Part shown: one piece after another, positions 10,982 through 23,920 of the stretch | Layout of the letters: the number at the start of each line of letters is the position of its first letter | How positions within the stretch are numbered: the stretch's first letter is position 1 | Assembly: GCA_000349905.1 (NCBI GenBank) | Contig: KB722736.1 | Span: forward strand, 1,114,536 to 1,178,535 | DNA: 64,000 nt | Direction: 5' to 3' | Source of the DNA: Volvariella volvacea V23 | Taxonomy: Eukaryota; Basidiomycota; Agaricomycetes; Agaricales; Pluteaceae | Notes under the pieces: generated by a model | What the model was told of the DNA's origin: nothing | The model's database searches: none | What the model saw: the letters and a program-made list of their open reading frames with translations, nothing else | Translations under genes and position numbers: made by a program

Positions 10982-13900
10982 ATGGACGACTCCCAGGCCC
11001 AGTCGCTGGACGCCCTCTCAACAGTGCTCGGCCAGCTCTCTGAGAGCCCCCTCGACATAGCTCTCCACATTAAGCACATCCAGCTTGCGCAATCAATCCC
11101 AGGTGCCGAGACAGAGCTAAGGGGCGCATATGAAACCTTCGCCGATTTACTGGCGGCCGGAGAGGAAGTATGGCTGCCTCTGCTCGAGGCCAAGCAAAGT
11201 TCCGCGGATCTCGATTCCGCAAGTCATGTACAGGAGCTCCTTGCTCTCTATGAGCGCGCAGAGAATGACTATCTATGTAAGTCTGTGTCTTGGATCGATC
11301 GTCCTGCGCGTCAACTTGGCCTATCACAGCAATACCGATCTTACAGCGGCATTTGCAATTTCTTGTTGAACAACACGAACGACATTTAGGAGAAGGAACG
11401 CGACCTGCGGAGTTTGGAGAGCTGTTTACCACAGAATGGACACACACTGCTATTGGCAGTGTTGTGAACAAAGGAATAGGTCATTTGACACAGGTGTGCT
11501 TCTTGTCCTCCCGTGGCGCGTTTGTTGCTTAATTTAGGTTGAACCCGACGCGTAGAGTCACCTGCTCTGGGATTTTCAACGTGATTGGGAGCTCGAGCAA
11601 TTACAGCGTACCCCAATATCCGAGAGGTACATATTTGGTCATCTGCACCGGTCTGGGCTGACCATGGTTCAGGGAGGAGCTCGTCGAGCGCGTGCAATTG
11701 CTTCATTTGGCCCGTCTGCATCAACCCCACTCAAGTCCGTTATGCACTTTAACCGTTTAGCACTCGAAGGTCTGACAGCACTGTTTAGGTTTTGATGACA
11801 CATTTCAGTCCTATTCGTCCTTCACAACAAATTACAAACCAGCCTCTGAATACGAATCTTTACTCGTTTCCGCAAGCAAACGGCGTGCTCAGGCTGTTAA
11901 AGGGTTTAATCGTCGCGAGTCGCTAGAGAATGCTGTGGTGCGTACGAAACCGCATATATATTAATTGATAACCAAAATGAACGTGGGATGGTAGACTCAA
12001 AGCGGTGGTTCACTTGAAGCATATGCGCAGTATATAACGGTCGAGCGAAGGGCAAAGAATCCTGATTTGTTCGTCCTCGGAACAGTATTCGAGCGTGCTA
12101 TTGCCGAGGCAGCTAAGCGGAGGTTTCGTGGCGAACAAGGTGCTGAAGAAGTGCTGCGTAATTTCTGGGTTGGATACTGTGATGCCCTTGTGGGTTCCAG
12201 CTTGTTGTTATACTATATCCTTATTCTCACACTCTCGTTTATCTAGCGTATCAACAATGCTGAAGAAGCCGTGGAAGTGGCAGTACTGCGTAGGGCTGTG
12301 CGCAGTGTACCGGGTTCAGGGGAGATATGGGCAAGATATATGAGATATTTGGTACAGCACAAGTCTCCGTTAATTATCGAGTTGAAATGAACGAATATCA
12401 CAGGAGCGGATGGAGACAGCCGAATTGCCGCCACAAGATCTCGAGAGCATCCCAGGTATGATGTCCTCCACTAGCCTTGCCCGCAAACTGAATGGCGAAT
12501 AGATGTCTTCATGAAGGCCATCAACACTCAATTGGTAACGAAAGACGTGGAACAGATCGTTCCCGTAGTACTCGCTCGTGCCGGTTATGAACGCCGCCGG
12601 GTGGAGGCAGGAAAATCAGGTATGGCTATATGCTCCTCCCCTGGCAAGCAGGTTAGTCTGCATAGAAGTTAAGTCACATCGTGACTTTGGAGGGGGCTCT
12701 CCTGCCACACCCAACCTAATTTGCTTGCTGGGGGAGTTGTAGTGATGGTGTTACTCATTTAATGCAACTAGATGAAGATGGATTAGGTAACTTGATCGGA
12801 GTGCTCGAAAGTGGATTGGACTTTGTTCGTCAAGGTGAGGGCAACCGAGCAGCACATGTAATTAAACTTACAAACCAAGCAGCTTCGAAGACTGGCGATG
12901 CAAAGCTGCGGCTTGAAAAGTATTTGGCCGATGTTGTGAGTGGTGTTTCGAGTCATTTCCGCATGATCAGCTGAACTGCTTGCAGTACGAGAATCTCTTG
13001 AGCATGCCAGATAGTGCTGTGGGCGTATGGCAAGCTGCTGCAAAGCACAGCAAATCGAGTTATCAAATCTGGTTGTCATTAACCGACCTCCTCATGTAAG
13101 TCCCCTGTTTGTTGTGTCGGGTTATATATCAACAAGTCTACCCAGTAAATTGGGAAGGTACGACGAGGCTCGAGCAGTGTTCATCGACATTCATGGCAAA
13201 AACATTGACTGGTCTGAAGCTATCTGGGAAGCTTGGATTGCTTTTGAGCATGCGCACGGTGCGGTGCAGGACATCGATTCTTGCTTCGATAAAGTTGAGA
13301 AGGCCAGAGTGCAAGTTAATATGCGTCGCATGAAGGTCAGTGAAGTGTCCCCACACCAACTCACTAACTTTATAACTTAATTTTCGCTCAGGAAGCTGAA
13401 AAAGCCATGCAAGCGGCATATGAGCAACAGGCTACCGCTGTGATTGAGCAAGCTATCCAGTCTGCTCCACAGCCAACAGAACCAGTAGCGGCCGTAGAAG
13501 AAGTACCCATGGTCGTTGATGAGGCACCTACCGACCGCGGCACGAAGAGGGGGGCAGAAGAAGAGCCAGAGACTGACAACAGCAAGAGGCTAAGAACAGG
13601 TAAGGTTGAGGGAATTCTATAAAGCGGTGTCTCACTAGTGATCATTTAGAACCTAAACCGCTACCACTCAAGAGGTGATTTTTAGGTCCTTATGGCCATT
13701 TACAGTGCTCACCTTTATGTAGGGATCGGGAGAATACAACAGTCTTTGTAGCAGACCTTCCTCCGGAGACATCCGAAGAAGAGTTGCACAAACTCTTCCG
13801 AGATGTGAGTGCGTTTCTTATTACTATTTGATCGCTACTGACGCCTTAGAAAGTGCGGACAAATCCGGGAAATAAAACTTACGCAATTGGCCAATATGTT

Positions 13901-15388
13901 AGTTGCTACAGTGGAATTCCACGACCGAGTTCGTGTGTTCCATTTCTTGACACCAAGATGAAACTGACAACACAACTCAGGATAGTGTACCCGCTGCTCT
14001 GACAAAGGACAAGAAGCGCATAAGGGGACAGGAAGTCGCCGTTCATCTTGCATGGAAGAGCACATTATATGTTACAAACTTCCCTGAGTCTTATGATGAC
14101 GAGGCTGTGCGCGCACTCTTCACAAAGGTATTGCTGTGTAATGCTTGAACGAATGTCGACTAACATCCTAGTTTAGTACGGTACAATATTTGATATTCGT
14201 TGGCCGAGCAAGAAGCTCAAAGCAACGAGGAGGTTTTGCTATGTTCAGTATACCTCCCCCGTACGTTTAGCCTTGTTTCGTTGATCACTCTCTCTGAGTA
14301 TCACTCCTTCCAGACTTCTGCTGAGCATGCGTTGGAACTTCACGGCATCGAAATGGAGGCGGGGCATCCGTTGAATGTCTTCATATCAAATCCAGAAAGG
14401 AAGAAGGAGCGTAGTGACCAGGATGCCAACGATCGTGAAATATTTGTATCTCAATTGAGCAAGACAGTGACAAAGGAAGACCTGGAGAAGTTGTTCTCAA
14501 CGGTGATCATTTATGTCTTGAACGCATTAGCACTTATTCACTATATTCATACAGTATGGCCCGGTGAAAGACGTACGCCTAGGAACGGATCCACAAGGAA
14601 AATCAAAGGGCTTTGCCTTTGTTGAATTTGAAAGCGAGGTAGATTGTTTCGTCTCGCAAGCCTCGCTGGGCATACTAATCTGGTCTTGTAGTTAGCAGCT
14701 CGGACAGCCCTTTCCGCAAATAACACAGAGCTCAAGAAACGACGGATCGCTGTCACAATGACGGACTCGCGTGTAAAGACAAAAAACCGGTATGAGTTTT
14801 ATTGACACAAAGGAATCTCATGCTGAATCCAGGCATTTCAGTCATGCTGCTCCTGAAACAGGGTTAGGTCGTGTTGCAGAAATCAAGAATCGATCCGTTC
14901 GGGTACGAAATCTACCTCCCGCAACACAAGAAGGCCTGTTGCAACAAGTATTTGAAAAAATTATGCCTGTCAAACGCGTAGAGGTGTTTGTAGACGCCCG
15001 AGAAGCCGTCATTGAGCTGACGGCCGCGGCTGTATGTCCATCTTCTAGATTGTCTGCCTGGGTGCTTATTGTTTTTTAGGACGCTGGAAAACTACTGCTT
15101 AGGACAGAGCCTGTCGTTTTCCAGGACTGTATACTAGAATTGTCCGAGGAGGGTGCACCTTCCCGTCCAGCGGCCCCTCCTCCCAAGACGGGAGGCTTAT
15201 TTGTACCACGAGCAATGGCGTCAAGGCCTAGAGCCGGATTGGGACATGCGCGCAAGGCTGTAGGCGCGACCGCGACGGCATCCAGCTCCCATGTTAATGC
15301 GGATGCCCGAGTACAAGCCCCACAGCCGACACAGAGTGGGAAAGCAAAAGGACAGGATGATTTTCGTAGGATGCTGGGGGGATCATGA
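10982..15388 (+). CDS. PRP24: U6 snRNP assembly factor PRP24/SART3
   Basis: RNA-binding protein that anneals U4 and U6 snRNA and recycles U6 snRNP after splicing, in the nucleus. The first exon (10982-11276) starts MDDSQAQSLDALSTVLGQ. The N-terminal half has helical HAT-type repeats as in animal SART3 (for example IWEAWIAFEHAHG, YDEARAVFIDIHGK), and a charged linker (GTKRGAEEEPETDN) follows. RRM domains follow: NTTVFVADLPPETSEEELHK, STLYVTNFPESYDDEAVR, then REIFVSQLSKTVTKEDLEK with RNP1-like GKSKGFAFVEFES, then a more divergent one (RSVRVRNLPPATQEGLLQ). The protein ends in GQDDFRRMLGGS, matching the C-terminal DDFRK-type motif of Prp24/SART3 that contacts the Lsm2-8 ring. Many introns of about 50 nt interrupt the gene. 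HAT repeats, several RRMs and the tail motif together make the identity firm. Confidence 0.93.
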
Positions 15389-15544
15389 CATCATAATAAA
15401 CCCTTTATATTATAATTACCCAACTCCACGTGGTTTCATGTATGTAAACAGCATCGTCGCTTGCGGTCTTTGTCCTCGTGTACCCCCGCACCGAGTAATA
15501 TCCATCTTGCCTTACACCGTTGATTTTGACGTGTTACCACCTTG

Positions 15545-18100
15545 ATGGATGCAGAGTTTGATTGCGAGGAGTCGCTGTCTATTACCTTTGAGTGGACGCT
15601 CCGAGGCATAAAGGGTTTGCTGGACTCGACTAAAGGGGATTCGAAATCCAAAGTTACCAAGTCACCGCGGTTTGGGAGTGGTCGCTGGCAGGTGCGTGCA
15701 TTGCGTTTCACCCCCTCTATACCACGTATTCCAATCAGTTGTCTTATCTCCCAGATCCTCTTCTATGCTAATGCCGGAGCGCCGAAAGACGGAAGCTCGA
15801 CTGAGGGCGGCTTCGTGAGCTTATACCTTTCGTGTGAGGTGGGTAGTGCTGTTACGTTGACTGTGACTCGTACTGGCCGCTTATGAAGTTTACCTCAGCC
15901 TACCTCGGAAGAGAAAGAAATAGCCTTGGCAGAAACTGGGAGGTTGGTCCGTTCTTCAGTGCTGCAGTGCTTTGTACCAATGTCCGGTTAGTAGCACAAA
16001 ATGGGTTCGCGAAGGAGTTTATAAATTTAGTTTTGAGCTTCGGAGGTGAGCCGACGAGTTCGTTGTGGTTTTTGACTCTCTTAGGACGAAGCCGCTTTCA
16101 CCAGCCTCGATAAGCACTTCACATACAATACAAAGGAGGCACAGAATCATTCCTTCTCACACAAGGCAAGCACCGAGTACTTTTACGCTTACTATTCCTT
16201 CTTAACAACATTTAGACGGCTAATTGGGGATGGTAATGCGCTCTGTCTCTTCCATCTTATTGGAACCCTATTGAGCAGTTTCTAGGGCTCAATTTGCCAG
16301 AAGGGAAGCCATCTTCTATCAGTCTAATACCGTACGATCTGAGGATGCTTTGATTATTGTCTGCAAAATCACATCTTCACCGACACCACCCACGGCACCA
16401 CCAGCACCACCTCATCAGCTCGTCCCGAAGAGTCTCTTGGACACCGTTGGTGCCCTTCTGGATGACCCACTATACTCAGATGTTGAGTTTGTCTTCCCCA
16501 AGCGAAGTTACAGCTCAAATATCGGAAGTCGTATTTGGGCGTCTCGTCGAATCCTTCGTCGGTTTGAATACTTTGACAACAGTAGGCTGTTCCTTTATTC
16601 AGTTGTACTTTCAGGCTTATTATCACAGTGTTCAGCTCTGGGTTTTCAGAGTCTGCCGGTAATAACATCGCAATGACCCCCAGGTCCGACGCTGGTTACA
16701 TTATGAACGAGTTCGAAGATTCAGATCATGAAGATGAGGAGGGGACCTTCTATGCACCATCAGAGGCATCTGATCTCGGAGATCCCATGCGCACTTCACT
16801 CGACTCGCTGCAGGGTATTACTTCACAGGAAACCATGGAACTGGAGACTGCCCCACCCCAAGAGACTAGCGCTCCTGTTAGGTACTCAGGGGACTCCCAC
16901 GATGACCGGAATTCCTCTCTACCAACTCAGAACCAAGCTACCGTAACCCGGTATGAGGACGACAACCAGCCAGATGGAACTAATACGAGTCACATGCGCC
17001 TTGAGAGCGACGCGCGCACCCCAACAGCAACCCAATGGCAAGGTTTTGGGTACGATGAAGATGCGCGAATTCACAACTCATTGAACCAGAACATGAGGTG
17101 CGAAAATGAAGACCAGTGCCAGAACACTTCAATGACACCCATCACGAGCAGCCCTGATACACGCAACTCGCAGGCCACTATGGTGTCCTCAAACCCAGCA
17201 TATAACGCGCCTAAGCACTTCAAAGTTCTAGTGAAGGATGCGGCATACAGTACTTATTATGCAGTCCTCTATTACGTTCGTTCGCTGACACTTATATCGA
17301 AGAAGCTTGCCTGACGTTTTGCTCAGATTTATACTGATACTATTGTTTTTGCGCCACTTGCCTCCTCATTTTACTCCAAACAGCCCCCTGTGACACCGGG
17401 AACGGCCACCGGGTCTACGCAGACACAAGGATCTCGGCGAGCTTCTACTCAGGAGCCTGTCAGCGTCATTTCAAGGAAGGAATGGATTAAAGAGTGGCAA
17501 AGGATGAACCCAGGCAGACCCGCACCATGTTCGGCAAAGGCTGTTTACCGATTGGCTGATAGTATGTCTATTCCATACCAATCGTTAGCCAAGAATTGTG
17601 CTCACTATGCTTGTTTTAGAGCTTGAATTGAAGGAGCTCAAGGAACGAGCTGCTCAGGTGGGCATTTATTCGGATAATTGTGTCTGACCGGGCGTTAATG
17701 TCAACTTGTTGCTAGCACATTGCCAAGTCTCTAACAGTTGACAACATTGCATATGAAGTCTTTTCACCTTTTGCGGCAGCCTTTGATGAGATCCGAAAGG
17801 TATGAACGTTTTGAGCTCCAGTTCTCTGCTCTAATCAAGATGTATAGGTACAAGTCAATTTCTTCCTGTCACACTGGCAGGACGTTCGTGCCTCTGAATC
17901 CATGCGGAATGTTTGGAGTCAGATCCGCATCGGACGACATCCTGGCTTTGAAGAAGGTGCGCATCACTCTTCAATTTTACCCTCTTTTCCCTCTAATTAA
18001 CCGTTCTCTTACAGTTTGGCCCAGCATTGTATCTTGCCTGGAATTCAAACCTCCTCCCAAAATTACAGGGCCAGTGCCAACGACTAATACCGCATCATAA
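15545..18100 (+). CDS. MATH-BTB domain protein with a large insertion in the BTB fold
   Basis: Probable substrate adaptor for a Cullin-3 ubiquitin ligase, judged by the MATH-BTB architecture. The start is the ATG at 15545 (MDAEFDCEESLSITFEWTL). MATH-like sequence is spread over several exons (SLYLSCE, WVREGVYKFSFELRS, TANWGWAQFARREAIF, DALIIVCKITSSPTPP). The BTB domain begins at SLLDTVGALLDDPLYSDVEF and runs through ILRRFEYFDNMFSSGFSES. It then breaks into a Ser/Thr/Asp-rich insertion of roughly 190 residues (about 16660-17200) before resuming at PKHFKVLVKDAAYSTYYAVL. A second Ser/Thr-rich insertion follows before APCSAKAVYRLADKLELKEL. The stop is at 18098-18100. One intron (16166-16215) appears to use a GC donor. 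The target proteins are unknown. Confidence 0.82.
16166..16215 (+). other. GC-AG intron in the MATH-BTB gene
   Basis: Splicing AAG|GCAAGC to TTTAG|ACGGCT joins NHSFSHK to TANWGW in frame. This reconstructs a typical MATH-domain segment. No suitable GT donor lies nearby. The donor context fits the strong flanking consensus of GC donors. Confidence 0.6.
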
Positions 18101-18214
18101 TGAATTGCAACCAGAAGAGATCCTTAGTAATAACAGTGCTAACAATGTTAACGCGATGGTGCTAAAGCTAGTTAATTTCCTATATGTTCCCCAATGTATT
18201 ATAAACCAAGTCGA

Positions 18215-20700
18215 TCAAAATAATTCCACAGAATCGTAGACGTAGTTGGGACTCAAGAAGCCATCACCCGAACTACCACTGATGACATTAATACTAATGG
18301 TATTGCTGCCCGAGACCAATACACCTGCAATCTCGTCAGCATGGAGAGTAAGGGGTCTGACTGTGAACATACCCGAGGGAATGGCGAAGTCATCTGCGAT
18401 GGGGCAATTGATCAATGCATGCGCTGCATCAGGATTTCAACACTACTCACAGACTTGGTTCAACCCACGCCAAGTACCACGTGTAACGCTGAGTTAAGGC
18501 GGTGAGTTGAAAAACACAGAGAATATGTTACATGATTACAGTCGATACTAACCCGCGAGAATCAATATTGGGTGGAGCTGTAGCCTTATGAGCACTTGAT
18601 AGCCAAATAATGTGGATTTCACGAACCCGCAGGTGCGGATGATATCCAACTATTGACTGTAATCTGGGGTCTTCCACCTGCAAAGGCTTCTGTAGTTCGG
18701 ATGCGGAGGGTTCTTGCGCCTGTGCATCAAGATCAAGACAAGGATCATATGGGATTTTATTTCCCCCTAGTGCTCACCAATTTGGGAAGACGAAGCAGTC
18801 CATCTAATCGTCGTGGGATTATTCACCTGAGCAGCACAACGAAGTGGTCAAGACAGAGACCATGTTCATAACCGCCTCACACTTACTGCCTTGAATTGTG
18901 CCATAGGGAATGAAGAGACGGAACTGGAACCAATGGTAAAGGTGACAGGGCCCCAGTTACTCATTCTACTGTCGGACCTACCAGCAAATATAAGCCAAAG
19001 AGCTTGAAACAGGTGAAGATGTACCACTTACGGATGCATGGTTTCGATTTTGTCTGCATTTAAGAATCTGCAATAGCAATATTATTTCGACAGCTTTATT
19101 GACCGATGATGCCCGTGAACACGCACCCAGCAGGTGTACCATCCACCACGCCTGAGGCATAATTGTTAGAAAGAAGTTCAGATTGTGGGGCTGCAGCCAC
19201 CCACCGATTGACCAAATGGTGCTTGGTCGACTGATGCTGCTACTCAAGCTTACAGTAGTTGTGCTACCAGCATTGACAGAAGCGCTACCGGTCCCAATTT
19301 CAATCTCTCCTTGGTATAAAGATACGGTATAGGTCCCGGGTTTCATGAGCGTTCGGGTGAAGGACCCTCTGGGATAGCGTCAGACATGCAAACGTGATAT
19401 GCAACCAGGATAGATCACCCAGATCCTGTCGTCCAGTACTGAGCGGCAGAGTTCTATCGAAAATAGTAAATTCATTCGAGTTATCAATGCAGGCTGCCAA
19501 ACAAAGTTGTCCGTACCTTGAATCCGATGGTAACGGGTTGGCCAGAGAGAACCCCAGAGTACGTCCCATTGACGATTCCTCGTCCAGAAGGTGGCACATA
19601 ACCTTGGAGACCCAAGTTATCCATGAAGCTAGTGTCCAAAGATGCTGAGGGCGCAGAGCCGGTTGTGATTGCTAGTGCATAACTTCAAGAAGTTATAGGA
19701 CTTAGGTGTGTGGGGGAAATTATTCGCGAACACGTACGGTCCAAAAAATCCAGTGCGGAAAGATTCGGTTTGTTCGTGACCAGAGTCCATATACCAATAT
19801 AATTCTTGTTGTGCGCCTCCTTGGTTATTGATGTCTAAACACACATGTGAGCGAAAGCTAGCTGACTGAGTGTCATTGCTGAACGTACCGCGGAAGAATG
19901 GGCCACCAGAAGACGTCTCATAGCTGACACCGGGCACTATGATATATGCGCCAACCCCAGAGCCGGTGACGCCGTGAACTTGATCACGAATGAATGGTAC
20001 CTTTTCGCTCGTTAGTCAGATTCTTTCGCCTTGCGAGGAACATACACTAGAGTAGAACTTCGATCGCGTCTGTCCATTGACAAGGAAGACATCCTCTCCT
20101 TCAATGGCGGAACCGCCATTGATCTCAGAAGCAGGAATGCCATTGGGCAGAGAGGACTTTGAAAGACGAGCGATGAAACGCAATTCACCGACGCTGGGCT
20201 CTGCTGATGCGTACGTCCCCATATATAACGTGTTGATTCCAGAACGGACTATGTAGTAGTGTGTCTAGCGAATAGATTGAAGAACTCCTCTCAGTTGGAT
20301 TGATGAAGGATACTTACAATAGTACTGGTCCTGATGGTAATAGTGGCGATGTTATTCGCTACTGAAGACGTGACAGTGGCAGACCCTATTCCAGCAGTGA
20401 GGTGGTCATTCGATCTCGTTGAGCCCGCAATCGGCACTTACCTAGTCCAGAGCTGAGGTGAGTAAACTTTGACTGATCTTGGAGCTGCTTTCCGTTAAAA
20501 ATCAGGGATGTGATGTCGCCATTATTCATGTTGACTGGGGGACTGTCAATGTCGACTCAAATAGGTGTAAGCTCAGGCATACTTGTCGTAACAAGACCCG
20601 CGTCAGAGTCCACAATCAGGTTGGAACCAGAAGTAGTCACTCCGAAAGCTGCTAGAGTCGCAGGAACACAAAGTAGCAGGCTGAAAAAGGAAGTGCGCAT
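18215..20700 (-). CDS. Secreted rhamnogalacturonan endolyase (polysaccharide lyase family 4)
   Basis: Cleaves the rhamnogalacturonan I backbone of pectin by beta-elimination, outside the cell. The ATG at 20700 gives [20 protein letters not shown], a typical signal peptide of about 18 residues. The PL4 catalytic domain shows [51 protein letters not shown] and [21 protein letters not shown] fibronectin-like middle domain follows ([37 protein letters not shown]). The C-terminal carbohydrate-binding-like domain includes [33 protein letters not shown] and the end [16 protein letters not shown]. Three-domain order and length match fungal PL4 enzymes. About ten short introns are inferred. It indicates plant-wall or litter degradation. 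It has no clustered CAZyme neighbours here. Confidence 0.92.
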
Positions 20701-21371
20701 GTTGAAACAGTTAGCCAAAGTGGTTACAATCCCCTCGAATCGGAGGCTGTCTGTATATACGGCGGGGGCGGAGTAACCTCGTACGATGTGTCGCGCCTGC
20801 ACCCATCGCGCAGAAGACACGTTAAATGGAGAGATGAGGCAGCGGCAAAATTCTATGGTCACGTAGTAAATAGTCGCCGGACCTCTGACTTGACAGGCTT
20901 CAAAGGGTCATGTTGAGCAGTCATGGGCAGTACCTGTCCAGCTGCAGAGTACTTTGTGCGGTCCGGCAAGAGCATGTAGTCTTAGAAGAACAGCGCAGAA
21001 GTGAAGGTTAGACAATAGAACGGGAATATAGGAACCACTGATCACAGGCCTGTCGGTATCATTCGAGCATAAAGCACAAAGTCACTGCGAACTTGTGTCT
21101 TCTAAAATTAGCCGCAGGAAAAATGAGTGGCAGCACCGAGAAATCTGCGTAGAAAAAACCGCCTGGAGGGGTCCAGTCTCCAGCATTTACCTACTTCATA
21201 GCTCTGTTTGGGAAATGCCACAACTGTGGAGGTACCTATGTGTTTTGTCCAGTTCAAGAGCAGGTCATGCTGACCGGATTAAGAGGGACATCACGAAGAT
21301 TTGAGACACGATGGATATTCTCCAATTTAGAGTTAAATGACCGAAGAAGCATCTGACTAGAGCCGCGGTTT
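20701..21371. other. Intergenic region upstream of the PL4 lyase
   Basis: This 670 bp lies between the lyase start and the GRASP stop, both on the minus strand, and should hold the lyase promoter. Only short, unconnected frames are present. I saw no gene or clear repeat. Confidence 0.45.
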
Positions 21372-22595
21372 TTATCGGAGTCCATCTGATAATCGAACAT
21401 TGGGAGGTGTTTGGTGGATGCGCGGTGAATGAGGTGCATGAGAATGGTTATGTCCTAACTCGAAAGGTTCGGGATGTTCGTGAGAGTGACCATGATGAGC
21501 ACTGCCGTGGCTATGCTGCCAGTGCTCTTGTTCTTGACGTCTCCATTCCGCCAGCTGAGTAGGATTGACTTGCATCTCTGCTGCAGCATCTGCTGGGACG
21601 AAGACATCGTCTTCTTCGTATTCCTCAATAGGTTCAGTCGATATCTCGGATGGATTATTAGCGGCTTGGGGAGGGATTCGATGCAATAACCCGAAACTAA
21701 ATTGTCATGAGTATTTCCTCGTAAGCATGCTGATTGAATCGCACCCAAACACGCAGCCTAACAAGCTTTCGCCTCCCCAGTGTCGATTTGGAATAAGGAC
21801 TACCTCACGGATAGTACTGCTCAAGGGTAAGCCACCAGACCTCGAATTAGATGTCTTCAACTCACTCAAAGTCGTATGAATAGACATAGACACGTAAGGG
21901 CTTGTCGACATGCTACACGGGGTCAAACGCGTTGGCTATCAAACGCTCAGACGATTTCGCACTTACTGCTTCGACGAGATCGTAGAAATCGTTCTCTGCA
22001 CTTAGAACACCGCCAGACCATCCTGTCGCATATCATCAGCTCGGATGAAGCCGCAGAGGACCCCCACACACCCAATATCCAATCACCCATGGGTACGAGG
22101 CCCGCGCTTTCTGCGGGACTTCCTTCAACCACGTCTAGAACATGCCATACATTTTCGGAGGCCAGCTCTGGCTCGCACACACGCATGCTCAGGCCAAGTA
22201 GGGAAGGCTGAGGTGCTGGTTCTTCCCCTCCAACCTGGACACCCTCTAGATGTGGCTGTGACCATTCACGCGACGGTATAATCGGCACCACTGCAGGAAG
22301 CGTATTGATAAGATGGTTGTATGCGGGTTTGAATGCTAGTACCTCGAGTTTGCTGGGTTTTACTGTTCCACACCCACAGATTCAGGGTGCGGCCTTCATG
22401 GGCTTCAACGATTTGCTCAAGCTCAGATGCATCGATATCACTTTCGGATTCCAACGATTGTCCTTCAAACCCAACCACAAAATCGAAAAACGGCTCAATG
22501 TTTGTTTGTGATGCGGGGCTTGAAGGGGTAACGCGCAGGACATGCAACGCGGCTGAGGGCGGGTGCGGCTGCGAACTCGATTGCCCAGCTCCCAT
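21372..22595 (-). CDS. GRASP-type Golgi reassembly stacking protein
   Basis: Peripheral Golgi membrane protein of the GRASP55/65 (Grh1) family, used in cisternal tethering and unconventional secretion. The ATG at 22595 gives MGAGQSSSQ, a likely N-myristoylation signal (Gly2, Ser6). The first PDZ-like domain is seen in ALHVLRVTPSSPASQTNIEP and FFDFVVGFEGQSLESE. The second is seen in GLSMRVCEPELASENVWHVL, SPAESAGLVPMGDWILGVW and REVVLIPNRHWGGESLLGC. A FGLLHRIP segment closes the GRASP core. The C terminus (to 21372) is acidic and then strikingly His-rich (HSHGSAHHGHSHEHPEPFEL), not part of the conserved core. There are four to five introns. The identity is firm. Confidence 0.92.
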
Positions 22596-23371
22596 GTCGG
22601 TGTTGAAAGGGCAGAGGACCTACTCTATTGCCTGTGAAGTCTAATGGTTGCCTAAGGAACAGTGCTAGAAGCCCAAGAGAGGAGGTGACAGTTTGCAGGC
22701 AGCTGGCAGTGGCTACGTAATTGCCTCCGAGATCCACGTGGTTGCTAAAGTTAAATGCAAAGTTTATATCTCTCAATGTCCATCACGTCATGATCCTAGC
22801 CCACAAGCACCGACCTCAATGCCCCCACCAGGCCTACCAATCGGCTTGACTCAGCAGCCACCCTTCTGGGGCAACAGGCGTGCCAAGAATTCTTCGAGCC
22901 CGAAAGCCTGATTTTAGAACGCTTTGGAACAGAGTCGTCGTCTTTCTCTGCGGTCAGTATATGTCGCTTGTGTTCTACGTGGAAAATGACAATCACTTCC
23001 ACTTTAATTGCCCTACATAGCACTTCCCACCCAATCTCCCGGCCACACATCCCCAATGGTACTTACTTCCGTATGATCCGATCCATATGCGCGGATGGAC
23101 GACTGCCCCCCTCCCCTGCCTTGTAGTGTCATCATGAATCACCAATTAAATGTCAGACTGGCAGGCAAGCACAGCGTCTGGTCAAACTCCTCTCCGTATT
23201 GACCGGCTGCTTCGTCGAAAATATGAAGCGTGAAATATTAGTACAGGTGGCATACCTACCCGTAATGCCTCCGCGCGGGGTGAACAGGTTCAGCATAGAA
23301 TTAACAAGAAAATAACCGACGAACTCAGGTACCTATGGCAAGTAAAAAGGAGGGGGGTTAATATCCAATAT
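22596..23371. other. Intergenic region upstream of GRASP
   Basis: Short open frames on both strands do not join into a recognisable product. The part next to 22595 should be the GRASP promoter. Nothing else could be supported. Confidence 0.4.
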
Positions 23372-23920
23372 TCAGTTATCCGATGCCAAACAATCTCGGA
23401 CACTTTTATCATAGAGAACATCAAAATCGAAGACCCACTGGAGTCGATGATGTTGTTGCTGAACCAAGTGGTAAACTTCATTGGGAGGTAACCGACCTTT
23501 ATCCGAAGCTACGGCGGCCAGTGTGCGGAAGAATATGATGTCTGCCTACATTGAGGCGCTCAGAAGCGAAGGAGTAAACACGGGGTGTAATTAACTCACA
23601 TGATGCTCCAGCTGAGAATTCCAACCACAGGGTAAAGCAAGTCCATAGAAATGCCCACTGCGAACAACCCCGGAAGGTTGGCAGTGAAGCAGGATTGCTT
23701 TCCTAAATATTTCACCCCATGAACGTGGGGTATGGGGCCCCATGGCGCACGAAGTCAGTTGAGACATGCACGCCCAGTGCGAGGTGTCGGAGTCAGGCCA
23801 GGGTGCCAGACTGGGACCTGCGGCAGGAATATGGTCGGACAAGAGTAATCGGTTAATGGTTGGCTTGTGCAAGGTCAAGAGCATACGATGCAATAATAAA
23901 AGTTCTAGTAGCACCTCCTG
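23372..23920 (-). CDS. Unidentified coding-like segment, C-terminal part of a possible gene
   Basis: I do not recognise this protein. Two minus-strand exons join cleanly. The upstream one begins after a good acceptor (GCTCAG) near 23920 and reads through SWGEIFRKAILLHCQPSGVV and GHFYGLALPCGWNSQLEHH, ending at 23600. A 54-nt GTGAGT...GTAG intron (23546-23599) leads in phase 0 to ADIIFFRTLAAVASDKGRLP and QWVFDFDVLYDKSVRDCLAS, with the stop at 23372-23374. The amino-acid composition and matched splice phase look coding. The 5' exon or exons and the start could not be resolved between here and the PPR gene at 24299. It may be a real small gene, a gene remnant or chance. Confidence 0.35.

Noticed and set aside
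18027..18497. Plus-strand open frames after the MATH-BTB stop
   Set aside because: They lie antisense to the C-terminal exon of the PL4 lyase, which is supported by family sequence.
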